NCBI RefSeq assembly: GCF_001693485.1
Contig: NZ_MAXC01000049.1
Span: forward strand, 310,001 to 374,000
Source of the DNA: Bradyrhizobium sp. LMTR 3
GTDB taxonomy: Bacteria > Pseudomonadota > Alphaproteobacteria > Rhizobiales > Xanthobacteraceae
DNA: 64,000 nucleotides
Direction of reading: 5' to 3'
Made by a program: the position numbers and the translations under genes. Shown piece by piece: positions 34,784 to 43,528 of this stretch. Each line of letters begins with the position of its first letter. Within the stretch, counting starts at the first letter, position 1. Below the pieces are notes generated by a model. It was given only the letters and a program-made list of their open reading frames with translations. It did not search any database and was not told the origin of the DNA.

Positions 34784-34876
34784 TTTTCCGTCGCCCCCAT
34801 GACGGATTGGAGCGAGAGTTCATATTTTTCAATTAGTTAGAAGGCTGCGTGTGCACCGGGAGATCAAAGAAGATCT
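34784..34876 (+). repeat. dusA 5'-end copy B (island attachment-type repeat)
   Basis: From the ATG at 34769 the frame reads M-L-S-H-R then FSVAPMTDW, again the dusA N-terminus, and stops after SESSYFSIS. It matches copy A through the dusA part and onward through TTAGAAGGC and AGATCAAAGAA. Copies A and B therefore share both the target and the same island end. Confidence 0.7.
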
Positions 34877-35121
34877 CAATACGGCTAGCATGCGCACGCG
34901 CCGGCCGAGCGTGTGTCGCTTGCCGCTTGAGCATGAGGTGTAGTTGAAATTCGCAGGCTGTAGACGCGAGTGACTTGCACGCGGGTCTATTCGCGGAATG
35001 AGCGGTTCAGGTGTCTGCGCATTAAGTCGGCAAGCACAACAAGCGTGTAATCGGTACATTGGCTCCAACCAGATCAGACGAATCTTCGACCCAAGGTTGC
35101 CTCCGGCAACAACGAGATCCA

Positions 35122-35751
35122 TCATTTCGGGCAAGGTTGTCCGGCGGCTCCCCACAGGGCCATGTCCTTGACGTGATCCTCGAAGCTGCCCGGTGGCGTC
35201 GTGCGTCCTGCTCCGGGCTCCCACGCCCGGGGGATGAAGCCGTTGAGCGATGCATCGTGCCGCAAATGCGCGAGCAGTGCGATGGCGTCGCGGCCGCCAT
35301 TGCGTTTGGGGTCTTTCAGTTGCGCACAGATCTCGGCGCCGCTCTTGCCGAACCAGATGAATTCGACCGGGGCAAGCTGCCAGTCGATGCCGGCGCGCAA
35401 CGGCGCCGGTGCAGGCTCATTCGGCTGGGTCGAGGTCATATGGCAGGTCGAGCAGCGGATCGTCTCGGCCCCGATACGGCTTTTTCCGCCGTGGATATTC
35501 ATGCCATGCACCCGGGGCTTGCTTTCGCCCGCTGGCGTCCACATCGGAATGGCTCTGGCGTCGACATGACAGTTGGCACAACGGGGATGTGTCACCACGG
35601 CCTCAATCCTTGTCCAGGCCTCCAGTCCCTTGGCACGGCTGACGCTGCCGAGCGGCAGCGCATCCTTGACCTGATCCTTGGCCACGACGATCCCCGTGAC
35701 AGCCGCAATCGATGTAGCGGCCAACGTGAGCGCGATGAGAACTCTCTTCAT
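35122..35751 (-). CDS. Dihaem c-type cytochrome associated with molybdenum hydroxylase
   Basis: A 209-residue exported protein with signal peptide (VLIALTLAATSIAAVTGIVVAK). Two haem-binding motifs are seen, CANCH (about residue 58) and CSTCH (about residue 100). Candidate methionine ligands (IPMW, HMTS, MNIH) lie nearby. It starts 8 bp after the stop of the IorB-like gene and is the last gene of the three-gene unit, so it should pass electrons from the hydroxylase to the respiratory chain in the periplasm (inference). It is shorter than the three-haem subunit of acetic acid bacteria aldehyde dehydrogenases. Confidence 0.85.
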   Translation of the reverse strand: MKRVLIALTLAATSIAAVTGIVVAKDQVKDALPLGSVSRAKGLEAWTRIEAVVTHPRCANCHVDARAIPMWTPAGESKPRVHGMNIHGGKSRIGAETIRCSTCHMTSTQPNEPAPAPLRAGIDWQLAPVEFIWFGKSGAEICAQLKDPKRNGGRDAIALLAHLRHDASLNGFIPRAWEPGAGRTTPPGSFEDHVKDMALWGAAGQPCPK

Positions 35752-35759
35752 GGCTCACC

Positions 35760-38012
35760 TCACACGAAATCGATGAACTTGTTGAAGGGCATTTCGCGAA
35801 TGCGCTTTCCGGTCGCCGCAAATATCGCGTTGGCGAGCGCGGGGGCGGCGGGAGGAACGGGCGGTTCGCCAACACCTCGCACCTTGGGATCGTTCTCGAG
35901 CCCGCGAACTTCGATGACGGGGCATTGGTAGATCCGCATGGCTTCGTGGTGGTTGAAGTTGGTTTGCTGCACCGCGCCCTTTGCGTAAGTGAGTTCGCAG
36001 TTGATGGCGTGGCCGAGCCCCCAGATGACCCCGCCTTGCACCTGATTTTCGAAGTTGACGGGGTCGACGACCTTTCCGACATCGACCGCAACCCAAACCT
36101 TGTCGATCCTGATGCCTATGTCCGTCGCGGTCACCTCGACGACTTCGGCCGTTGGCGTCCCGAAGGACTCGACGAATGCCACGCCGCGACCTCTGCCCTT
36201 ACCCAGCGGTCCCTTCCAGTTCGACATCTCCGCGACCGTCTCCAGCACCTTGCGATAGGTTGGAACGGCGCACATCGCAATGCGGGCTTTCATGGGATCA
36301 AGGCCCGCGGCATGGATCAACTCGTCGATGAAGCTTTCGGTGAAGAAGCCTGCCGTGGAGGCTCCGACCGACCGCCACGTCGTGCATGGCGATAGTCCCT
36401 GCGCCTCATAGCTGGTGGCCCGGAAATTCGGGATGTCGTAATAGACATTCCACAGGCCGGCAGCGAGTTGGGCATCCGGATCCTTCGAGGGGGAGCCCAT
36501 GCGCTCAAGCAGTCCCTTCAACGGCGCCGTTGCCGCCAATTTCAGGTCGGCCGCGACAATCTTTCCCTTGTCGACGCTCCCTTTGTACCTGCCTATCGAA
36601 ATCTGTCGCGGAATGTCCTGGAGAAAGTCCTCCTCTCGCGAGAACACCAGCTTGATCGGCGTTCCGCGCATCTGATTGGCGATCTCGGCGAGGACGCGGA
36701 CGTTCTCGAATTCGAGACGATGCCCAAAGCTTCCACCAGCCCATTGATTGTGAAAGGTCACCTGTTCCGGCTTGAGGCCGATCGCCGTCGCGGCGACCTG
36801 CTGCACTGCTTGCGGACTCTGATGGCTAACCCAGATTTCCATGCCTGCGTCGGAGACGATGGCGATCCCGTTCAGGGGCTCCAGGGGCTGATGTGCCACA
36901 TAGGGCGCGCGATACTCGGCCTGAACCAGCTTGCCACCCTTCAACGCCGCATCGACATTGCCGATCTTCCGCCACTCCTTGCCGAGGAATTCAGGCTTGA
37001 ACGACGCTCCCAGGACCTTCCAGTGGTCGGCCTGCTCGGCGGGATAGGCCGAGGGCGCCCATTGGCAATCGATCGCTTCGACCGCCTTCATCGCGTACCA
37101 GCTGTTCGTCGCGATGACAGCCACGCCATTGTTGATTTCAAGGATCTTCTTGACCCCCGGCATCGACTGCGCCTTGGTTGCGTTGTACGATTTCAGCGGT
37201 TGACCCTTGGCAGGGTTCAGCTTGACGGCGGCGAACAACATGCCGTCCATTTTCATATCGATGCCGAACTTCAACTCACCCATGGCCTTCGATCGAACAT
37301 CGAGGCGCGTCATCGGCTTGCCGAGCATCCGCCACTTCGAGGGATCGCGCAGCTTGACGTCCAGAACTGGCGGAATCTTCGCGGCTTCCGCCGAGAGCTG
37401 GACATAGGGAATCCTGGTTCCGTCGGGCAGGATCACGTGGCCCGATTGGGTGCGAATGTCAGCCACGGGGACGCCCGAGCGTTTTGCTGCCGCAGCCTTC
37501 AGTGTCTCGCGCGCGGCTGCGCCCGCGGCGCGCAACTTTTCGTAGGTGTCCGGAACCGTGCTTGAGCCGCCCGTCATTTGCAGGCCGGACTGTCTGAGGT
37601 TTTCGAGCACGGCAGCGCGCGCTTCTTCGGCCGCCGGGCTTTGGTCGGCCGCCATGAACGGCGCAAGTTCATCTGCGAAGCCGGTGTTGAAGTAGGCGGG
37701 ACTGGGCCCTGCAAACCGGATCTCGAACTGGCCGGGATCGAGGTCCATCTCTTCGGCAATCATGATCGGCTGCACCGAACCGACGCCCTGACCGATGTCG
37801 GCATGCTGTGCAATGAGCGTTATTCTTTCCGGGCTTATCTCGATCCAGGGATTGAACGTCACGGAGTCGGGCCCGAGGCCGGCGGCCAATGGATTGCTGG
37901 CCGGCTTGGCAGCCTGTTCAGCGTAGCCGTAGGAACCGAACGCGATGCCGCCCGCTACGGCGGCGGTACCGACGATGAAGGCGCGACGGGAAAGGTCTTG
38001 TGCGTCTCGCAT
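35760..38012 (-). CDS. Molybdopterin-binding subunit of xanthine oxidase-family hydroxylase (IorB/AldH type)
   Basis: A 750-residue large subunit with a twin-arginine signal (DLSRRAFIVGTAAVAGGIAFG), so it is exported folded with its cofactor. It has the two-part IorB layout: an N-terminal Ald_Xan_dh domain followed by the molybdenum-cofactor domain, with GSFGHRLEFENV and the late GVGEPPVPPAAPALANAIFAATGKRIRE stretch carrying the conserved active-site glutamate region (GVGEPP). No FAD subunit gene is present. The stop of the 2Fe-2S subunit gene is one base from this start. Isoquinoline, aldehydes or other N-heterocycles are possible substrates. Confidence 0.92.
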   Translation of the reverse strand: MRDAQDLSRRAFIVGTAAVAGGIAFGSYGYAEQAAKPASNPLAAGLGPDSVTFNPWIEISPERITLIAQHADIGQGVGSVQPIMIAEEMDLDPGQFEIRFAGPSPAYFNTGFADELAPFMAADQSPAAEEARAAVLENLRQSGLQMTGGSSTVPDTYEKLRAAGAAARETLKAAAAKRSGVPVADIRTQSGHVILPDGTRIPYVQLSAEAAKIPPVLDVKLRDPSKWRMLGKPMTRLDVRSKAMGELKFGIDMKMDGMLFAAVKLNPAKGQPLKSYNATKAQSMPGVKKILEINNGVAVIATNSWYAMKAVEAIDCQWAPSAYPAEQADHWKVLGASFKPEFLGKEWRKIGNVDAALKGGKLVQAEYRAPYVAHQPLEPLNGIAIVSDAGMEIWVSHQSPQAVQQVAATAIGLKPEQVTFHNQWAGGSFGHRLEFENVRVLAEIANQMRGTPIKLVFSREEDFLQDIPRQISIGRYKGSVDKGKIVAADLKLAATAPLKGLLERMGSPSKDPDAQLAAGLWNVYYDIPNFRATSYEAQGLSPCTTWRSVGASTAGFFTESFIDELIHAAGLDPMKARIAMCAVPTYRKVLETVAEMSNWKGPLGKGRGRGVAFVESFGTPTAEVVEVTATDIGIRIDKVWVAVDVGKVVDPVNFENQVQGGVIWGLGHAINCELTYAKGAVQQTNFNHHEAMRIYQCPVIEVRGLENDPKVRGVGEPPVPPAAPALANAIFAATGKRIREMPFNKFIDFV

Positions 38013-38013
38013 C

Positions 38014-38475
38014 TCACTTCCCCGCTATCTTTGCGGCGGCCGCATGGATCGCCGCGCGAATGCGTGGATAGGTTCCGCAGCGGCATAGGTTTCCGGACAT
38101 CACCACATTGATATCGTCGTCCGTCGGCTTCGGGATCAGCTCTAGAAGCGAAATGGCCTGGATGATCTGGCCGGTCTGGCAGTAGCCGCACTGTGGCACC
38201 TGGTGTTCGATCCACGCCTGCACAACCGGGTGCTGGTCCTTATTGCCCAGCCCTTCCATCGTGACGACCGACTTGCCGGCGACCTCGCCGATATGCGACT
38301 GACAGGAACGAACGGCCTTTCCGTCAATCTGAACGGTGCAGGCGCCGCATTGCGCTACTCCGCAGCCGTATTTGGGACTTGTGATGCCAAGCTCGTCCCG
38401 CAACACCCAGAGCAAGGGCATCTCGGGAACGACGTCAACCTGGCGCTTGGTGCCATTCACCGTGAGCTCGATCAT
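38014..38475 (-). CDS. 2Fe-2S subunit of xanthine oxidase-family hydroxylase (IorA type)
   Basis: A 153-residue iron-sulfur subunit; the ATG at 38475 starts the ferredoxin fold (MIELTVNGTKRQVDVVPEMPLLWVLRDELG). The first cluster motif is CGVAQCGACTV plus a later C; the second is CGYCQTGQ and CRCGTYPRI in the C-terminal helical domain. Together these bind two 2Fe-2S clusters, as in IorA/CoxS. No signal peptide is present, so it should be carried across by the Tat signal of the large subunit. It is the first gene of the operon, divergent in function from the AraC gene but on the same strand, 159 bp away. Confidence 0.93.
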   Translation of the reverse strand: MIELTVNGTKRQVDVVPEMPLLWVLRDELGITSPKYGCGVAQCGACTVQIDGKAVRSCQSHIGEVAGKSVVTMEGLGNKDQHPVVQAWIEHQVPQCGYCQTGQIIQAISLLELIPKPTDDDINVVMSGNLCRCGTYPRIRAAIHAAAAKIAGK

Positions 38476-38634
38476 ATCGATGTCCCTTCGCGGATCATTG
38501 CTGTCATCATCGGAGCGACGTGCTCCGTCGTTCAAGCCAGCCTTCAAGCGGCTGATGCGGGCCGAGATATCGGGTACGCTGCCGCGACGACACTGGCTGA
38601 TCAGCGCCAGGCGGTATTCGCGAATCCTGCGGGA

Positions 38635-39570
38635 TCATGTGCAATCCCTGCTGAATTCAGCATCGCGGTAGACCGGGCTGATATCGACCCGGCCGCAGCA
38701 CAGTTCGCGGTATTGCCCCGGAGTGAGACTCGTGGCTTTTCGAAACACACGTGTGAAATTGGCTTGAGAGCCGAAGCCGAATTCGAAGGCAATTTCGACG
38801 AGGGACAAATTGGCGCGTGCCAGTTCGTGCCGCGCCGCCTGCACGCGGCGATCGATCACGTAGCGGTGCGGTGACAGTCCGGTCGCCTCACGAAAGAGCC
38901 GGGAAAAATGAAACGGGCTGAGGCAGGCCTGGGCCGCCAGTTCCTCGAGCCGGATGTCAGCTTTGAGAGAAGCCTCGATATAGTCCAACACGCGCTGGAG
39001 CCTTCGCGGGTCGAGCGACGGGGACTTTTCGGGAGGGCGCCAGCGGTCAATCGAATAGTGCCCCAGGAGGTGCGCGGCGAGCGCGACCTGGATCCCCTCG
39101 ACGAACAGCGCATCCGTCGGTTGGCGAGGACGGTGCAGCAAGTCCCGAAGCGGTGAGCAAAGGTGGAAGAGCACCTGGTCCGCCAGGCCGTCGGCATAGG
39201 CGATCTGCACCTTGGCGGGATCGACATCAAAGTCGGCGAGGGCGCTGTGGTCCAGCAGTGCCGGCGGGAGATAGAGGTGAAGGCATTCCATCCGGTCCGA
39301 AAGTTCGAGATGGCTCTCCTGCGTTCCCACGGGCACAAGATAGCTCATTCCCGGCCTGGCGACGCTCTTCTGGACTTCGCCGTTGCCGGCTCGGCAGACC
39401 ATTCCGCCGCCGGACAGCAGCATAACGATCTCCGTGCAAATCGGGACGGGCGTTGCCTGCCGCCCTGCCTCGAACCTTCGATGCTCGATGCTCAATGCCG
39501 GCCAGTCGGCGGCCTCCGCGAGTTTCTCGCTGTTCTGATATTTTTGATCTCCATGCGTGGCGAGCGTCAT
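38635..39570 (-). CDS. AraC family transcriptional regulator
   Basis: A 311-residue regulator from the ATG at 39570, with GAGAGGTCACG upstream. The N-terminal cupin-like sensing part is residues 1-170. The C-terminal double HTH is at about 205-300 (IRLEELAAQACLSPFHFSRLFREATGLSPHRYVIDRRVQAA, then LVEIAFEFGFGSQANFTRVFRKATSLTPGQYR). It lies upstream of the iorA-iorB-cytochrome operon on the same strand and is its most likely regulator (inference). The effector is unknown. Confidence 0.92.
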   Translation of the reverse strand: MTLATHGDQKYQNSEKLAEAADWPALSIEHRRFEAGRQATPVPICTEIVMLLSGGGMVCRAGNGEVQKSVARPGMSYLVPVGTQESHLELSDRMECLHLYLPPALLDHSALADFDVDPAKVQIAYADGLADQVLFHLCSPLRDLLHRPRQPTDALFVEGIQVALAAHLLGHYSIDRWRPPEKSPSLDPRRLQRVLDYIEASLKADIRLEELAAQACLSPFHFSRLFREATGLSPHRYVIDRRVQAARHELARANLSLVEIAFEFGFGSQANFTRVFRKATSLTPGQYRELCCGRVDISPVYRDAEFSRDCT

Positions 39571-39936
39571 CGTGACCTCTCCTCGAATTGCGCGGACACG
39601 GCCCCGCATCGCGAGCGAACGTTGGTCCCGTCCGTTGCGCAGTCGGATTCGCGGTCGCTGTACCCTGATGGAAACAACGATCTACCGGTCTGTGTGAAGT
39701 TGTTGGGTGAACCCGCGGTAGAGTCCAGAGCCGGGCCCGTTAAAAGAGGTAAAATGCAAACGGAGCAATGGGTTGGCTATTCGCCCGATCCAGCCTTGCA
39801 AGCAGTGGTTATCCAACATGGGATGAGCAGGATTCGTCTCTCATCGCGCAGGAATGGGAAATACCAGGACGCGCGCGTGATCTAGTGATGGCGTATTGAA
39901 CGGCTATGCCCGTCATCGCGACGATTGGAGCTTGTC
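39571..39936. other. Intergenic region between AraC and hydrolase genes
   Basis: This is a 366-bp divergent promoter region with no supported gene. It presumably holds the promoters for the AraC gene and for the rightward hydrolase gene, but no box was recognised. Confidence 0.5.
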
Positions 39937-40698
39937 ATGAAGCCGATTATCACAGCGCTTGCCGCAATATCGATCGCAACTGCTCAAGCCCTTCCAGCGG
40001 CTTCGGCCGAGAAGACCATTTCCATCGTCCTCGTCCATGGTGCCTTCGTCGATGGGGCGGGATGGAAAGCCACGTACGACATGCTTTCGAATGCCGGTTA
40101 TGAGGTGCTCGTCGTCCAGCAGCCAACGATCACGCTTCGTGATGATGTCGCAGAGACCGAGCGGGTCATCGCGAAGGCGCGACATCCGGTGGTTCTCGTT
40201 GGGCATTCCTACGGTGGAATGGTCATCACGGAAGCGGGGGACAATCCGAAGGTTCGCAGCCTGGTCTATCTCGCGGCATTTGCGCCCGAGGCCGGGGAGT
40301 CGGTGAGCATGCTCGCAGAAGCGCCTGCGCCGGCGGGCGAGCAAAAGGCTCCGCTTGTCGCTGAAGGAAAGTATCTCCTCGTCGACCGCGACAAGTTTCC
40401 CTCGTCGTTCGCGGCCGATGTCGACGTCGCCACGACGGGATTCATGGCTGCCGCGCAACTCCCCTGGGGACTGCAAGCGGTGCAGACGAAGGTCGATCGT
40501 GTGGCCTGGAAGACGAAACCGACATACTACATGGTGACGAGTGAGGATCGTATGATCCCCCCGACGGCGCAGCGCATGATGGCACAACGGTCCGGCGCGA
40601 AAGTGGTGGAGTTGAAGAGCAGCCACGCAGTGATGCTGTCGCATCCTCACGAGGTCGCGGCGTTCATCAAGAGCGCAGACACATCCGCTGCGGACTGA
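39937..40698 (+). CDS. Exported alpha/beta hydrolase (HNL/esterase type)
   Basis: A 253-residue exported enzyme with signal peptide (ITALAAISIATAQALPAASAE); TTGGAGC precedes the ATG. The fold is shown by IVLVHGAFVDGAGW (oxyanion HG), nucleophile elbow LVGHSYGGMV, acid in TSEDRMIPP and catalytic His in KSSHAVMLSHP. This is the RsbQ/hydroxynitrile lyase/pyrethroid-esterase-like subgroup seen widely in proteobacteria. The substrate is unknown. It starts a run of four plus-strand genes with exported or redox products, possibly under AraC control. Confidence 0.87.
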   Translation: MKPIITALAAISIATAQALPAASAEKTISIVLVHGAFVDGAGWKATYDMLSNAGYEVLVVQQPTITLRDDVAETERVIAKARHPVVLVGHSYGGMVITEAGDNPKVRSLVYLAAFAPEAGESVSMLAEAPAPAGEQKAPLVAEGKYLLVDRDKFPSSFAADVDVATTGFMAAAQLPWGLQAVQTKVDRVAWKTKPTYYMVTSEDRMIPPTAQRMMAQRSGAKVVELKSSHAVMLSHPHEVAAFIKSADTSAAD

Positions 40699-40795
40699 CG
40701 TAGATCGCGGCAGAGCATCAAACGCCAAGGCCGACGATCTTGCGATTGCTTCCCGCGCACGATGGCTTCGCCTGCCATAACGAAGGAGATGAGGT

Positions 40796-41809
40796 ATGGC
40801 GCTCAAGGATATTCTGCCCGGTAAGCTGGGTTTCGGTGCGGCTCCGCTCGGCAACATGTTCCGCGACATCCCGGAGAAAGAAGCGATCGCCACGGTGAAT
40901 GCGGCGTGGGACGACGGCATCCGTTACTTCGACAATGCACCCTTCTATGGCGCAGGGCTCGCGGAGATCCGTATGGGTGCTGCGCTCGCTGGCAGGCCGC
41001 GGCCCGATTATGTCATCAGTACAAAGGTCGGCCGCTTGATCCTGGACGAGATCGAGGATGTAAGCGCCCGCGACCTCGGCGAGAAGAGCGATGTCTTCAA
41101 GTATGGGCGGCCGAACAGGATCGTAAACGATTATTCGAAAGATGCGACGTTGCGCTCAATCGAGGACAGCCTGAGGCGGCTGGGTACAGACCATATCGAT
41201 GTCGCCTTCGTGCATGATGTGGCACAGGATTTTTATGGCGACGAGTGGCTGACGGTCTTCGAGAGTGCGCGCAAGGGCGCGTTCAAGACGCTTGACCAGC
41301 TACGCGACGAGGGCGTGATCAAGGCTTGGGGGCTCGGCGTCAACCGGGTGGAGCCGATCGAACTGCTGCTTGCGCTGGAAGGTCCGCGCCCTGACGGCTT
41401 CCTGCTCGCAGGCCGCTACACGCTTCTCGATCATGCCCGGGCGCTCGAACGGGTGATGCCGATGGTTGCGGAGCATGAACTCGCCATCATTGTCGGCGGC
41501 CCCTACAGCTCGGGCGCGCTCGTCGGCGGCCCGAACTTCGAATATGCGCCGGCGCCTCGGGAAATCCTCGAGAAGGTGGCGCGGATCAAGGCGATCGCCG
41601 ACCGCTACTGTGTCAGCATGAAGGGCGCGGGATTGCAGTTCGCGCTCGCGAATCCGGTGGTTGCTGCCGTGATTCCGGGAGCGAGCCGTCCGGGCCGGAT
41701 CGCTGAGGATCGCGCTGCCCTCGAAGAAGCCATACCCGCCGACTTCTGGCGCGAACTTCGTTCGGCGGGTCTCGTCAATCCCGTCGCTCCTCTTCCCGCG
41801 TCCGGTTGA
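40796..41809 (+). CDS. Aldo/keto reductase (aldose/pyridoxal dehydrogenase-like)
   Basis: A 337-residue NAD(P)-dependent oxidoreductase. TIM-barrel AKR features are: FGAAPLGNMF at the N-terminus, catalytic D and Y in YFDNAPFYGAGLAE, K in VISTKVGR, and H in VAFVHD. The C-terminal NAD-binding loop is VVAAVIPGASRPGRIAED. It is closest in pattern to the D-threo-aldose 1-dehydrogenase/pyridoxal 4-dehydrogenase branch. AAGGAGATGAGGT precedes the ATG. The substrate cannot be fixed. It lies between two exported proteins but has no signal peptide itself, so it is cytoplasmic. Confidence 0.9.
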   Translation: MALKDILPGKLGFGAAPLGNMFRDIPEKEAIATVNAAWDDGIRYFDNAPFYGAGLAEIRMGAALAGRPRPDYVISTKVGRLILDEIEDVSARDLGEKSDVFKYGRPNRIVNDYSKDATLRSIEDSLRRLGTDHIDVAFVHDVAQDFYGDEWLTVFESARKGAFKTLDQLRDEGVIKAWGLGVNRVEPIELLLALEGPRPDGFLLAGRYTLLDHARALERVMPMVAEHELAIIVGGPYSSGALVGGPNFEYAPAPREILEKVARIKAIADRYCVSMKGAGLQFALANPVVAAVIPGASRPGRIAEDRAALEEAIPADFWRELRSAGLVNPVAPLPASG

Positions 41810-41898
41810 TCGGTTTGGGGGAGGGGCAAGTTCAACCCTGCGAACTGAACTTCATCGGCGGGCGACACGAAATCAAATCAACTGCCAAGGAGATGGAA

Positions 41899-42750
41899 AT
41901 GACTGACGAAAAACACAACACGTCCGACATGGGGCGCCGGGCGATGCTTCAAACAGCCGGCGCGGCTGTGATCACAACCCTGGCGGTCGGCACACCGACA
42001 GTCGCATTGGCTGCTGCTCAGGACGCCGACGGCATGTCGGCGGCCAAACGTAATGAGGCGCCGCTCGGTGCACGGCTCCAGGGCGTCCAGCATTTCGGGC
42101 TCACGGTCCAGAATATGGAGCGGGCCTATGAATTCTATACCGCGGTGCTGGGCGGCACCGAGGTTTTCCGCCACGGTGATTTCCAGGGCGATGGGGTGCA
42201 GAACACGCTGCTGGCCGACCAGGAAATCGAGGCGAACGCACGTGGGGTCAATCCTCGGACGATCGGTGTTCCCGACCTGCGCGGTGGGGCGCAGCGGCTC
42301 GATGTTCGCTTCATCCAGTTCGACAATGTCGTGATCGAGTTGCTTCAGTACCGCGATGCGGATCAGCCCATGGGGAGCTCGAAGAGTTTCGCCGAGCCGG
42401 TGCAGCACATGAGCCCCGCCTTTCCGCGCATGATGCACATCTGCTTCTATGTTCGCGACGATGTCGACTTCAACAAGTTCATCGCCGACCTCGAGGCAGA
42501 ATCGGCGCGCCGTGGCATGACGCAGGTGAGGGCGAACCGCACGGTCCGCGTCATGACCGAGGCGGACCGCAAGGCCGCTCCCCGCAGCTCCAACACCAAC
42601 CGGGTGACCCAGGCCCCGTCGGATGGCTGGGAACTGATCTACTGCAAGGGCCCGGAAGGCGAGCAGCTCGAGTTCGTCAAAGCACTGGGACCCGTCAAGC
42701 AACGTTTCAGCGAAGCCCTCGCGAAGCGGCAGCAGACCGTCACGCGCTGA
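41899..42750 (+). CDS. Tat-exported VOC (glyoxalase/bleomycin resistance) family protein
   Basis: A 283-residue protein. The ATG at 41899 follows AAGGAG by six bases; an in-frame ATG at 41893 is too close to that site. A twin-arginine signal (DMGRRAMLQTAGAAVITTLAV) precedes a vicinal-oxygen-chelate domain (GVQHFGLTVQNMERAYEFYTAVLGGTEVF ... HICFYVRDDVDFNKFI ... GPEGEQLEFVKAL). H, H and E positions fit metal ligands. Exported VOC proteins are unusual but are seen in rhizobia. The reaction is unknown. Confidence 0.83.
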   Translation: MTDEKHNTSDMGRRAMLQTAGAAVITTLAVGTPTVALAAAQDADGMSAAKRNEAPLGARLQGVQHFGLTVQNMERAYEFYTAVLGGTEVFRHGDFQGDGVQNTLLADQEIEANARGVNPRTIGVPDLRGGAQRLDVRFIQFDNVVIELLQYRDADQPMGSSKSFAEPVQHMSPAFPRMMHICFYVRDDVDFNKFIADLEAESARRGMTQVRANRTVRVMTEADRKAAPRSSNTNRVTQAPSDGWELIYCKGPEGEQLEFVKALGPVKQRFSEALAKRQQTVTR

Positions 42751-42824
42751 TCCGCTTGGCCGGCGACCGAACGGTCGCCTGCTCGCTCTTGCCAGGTGTT
42801 TATGACTTCCTTCTGAAGGGACCC

Positions 42825-43250
42825 ATGATGCAAACGATCCTTCGCAGTTCGCGCGCCACGGCGCTGTTGGCCTTTTCGCCGTTCCTGGTGGCGCCGGCGG
42901 CATTCGCCGAGCAGGCGGCGCATGTGCGCTACCAGGACATTCGAGAAGGCGCCTACTCAGTCGTTGCCCAGGTGCGAGCCAAGCCTGGAAAGGAAGACGC
43001 CCTGCGGGCCGCGACCTTGCCTCTCATTGAGCTGGTTCGCGCCGATCCCAAAAACCTGGTCTACTTTCTCCAGGAAGACCGCGCCAAGCCGGGACATTTC
43101 ATCTTTTACAAGATTTTTGCCAGCCAGGCGGATTTCGACGCACATAACGCCATGCCTTATGTGCAGGAGTGGTTCGCCAAGCTTCCAGAGCTTGCCGAGG
43201 GTGGCGTCGAGGTGATGCGGATGGCGATCCTCACCATGCCCAAAAAATAA
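42825..43250 (+). CDS. Exported antibiotic biosynthesis monooxygenase (ABM) domain protein
   Basis: A 141-residue protein with signal peptide (ATALLAFSPFLVAPAAFAEQ); GAAGGGACCC precedes the ATG. The mature part is an ABM dimeric alpha/beta-barrel domain (YSVVAQVRAKPGKEDALRAATLPLIELVRADP, YFLQEDRAKPGHFIFYKIFASQADFDAH). The YgiN-type small monooxygenases and quinol oxidases belong here. It sits 74 bp after the VOC gene, so the two may act in one exported oxidative step (inference). The substrate is unknown. Confidence 0.85.
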   Translation: MMQTILRSSRATALLAFSPFLVAPAAFAEQAAHVRYQDIREGAYSVVAQVRAKPGKEDALRAATLPLIELVRADPKNLVYFLQEDRAKPGHFIFYKIFASQADFDAHNAMPYVQEWFAKLPELAEGGVEVMRMAILTMPKK

Positions 43251-43528
43251 GCGGAATAGTCAGGAAGCAATCTGCGGCTTCCGCCGTGCTTGGAGATTTC
43301 ACCGGTCCGGGGCTCCTGCGGCGAAATGCCCGCCGCAGTCGGCTTTCCCATGCGCCTTAGCCATTCTGCGTGTAGATTTCGGGTCATGAGCTTGTTCGAA
43401 TAGCTTTTCCCGATTTTGACTCACGCGGTTGGCCGAACGATGAATTGTCCTCATTCAGAGGGGCTGGCTGATAAAGCGAACCTGCCGAGCGTACCCTCTG
43501 GCGGTTCGCCTCTGACGCAGACCGGGTT

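Larger units (their letters stand above)
33872..35121. other. Junction stretch with tRNA and dusA remnants
   Basis: No gene is supported. The stretch contains the 3' half of a tRNA-Arg (34326-34378) and the second dusA-like repeat (34784-34876), both described separately. They mark this as the border between two accessory blocks. Confidence 0.6.

Noticed and set aside
36468..37565. 365-codon plus-strand frame
   Set aside because: It lies entirely within the molybdopterin subunit gene on the other strand and has no recognisable motifs.
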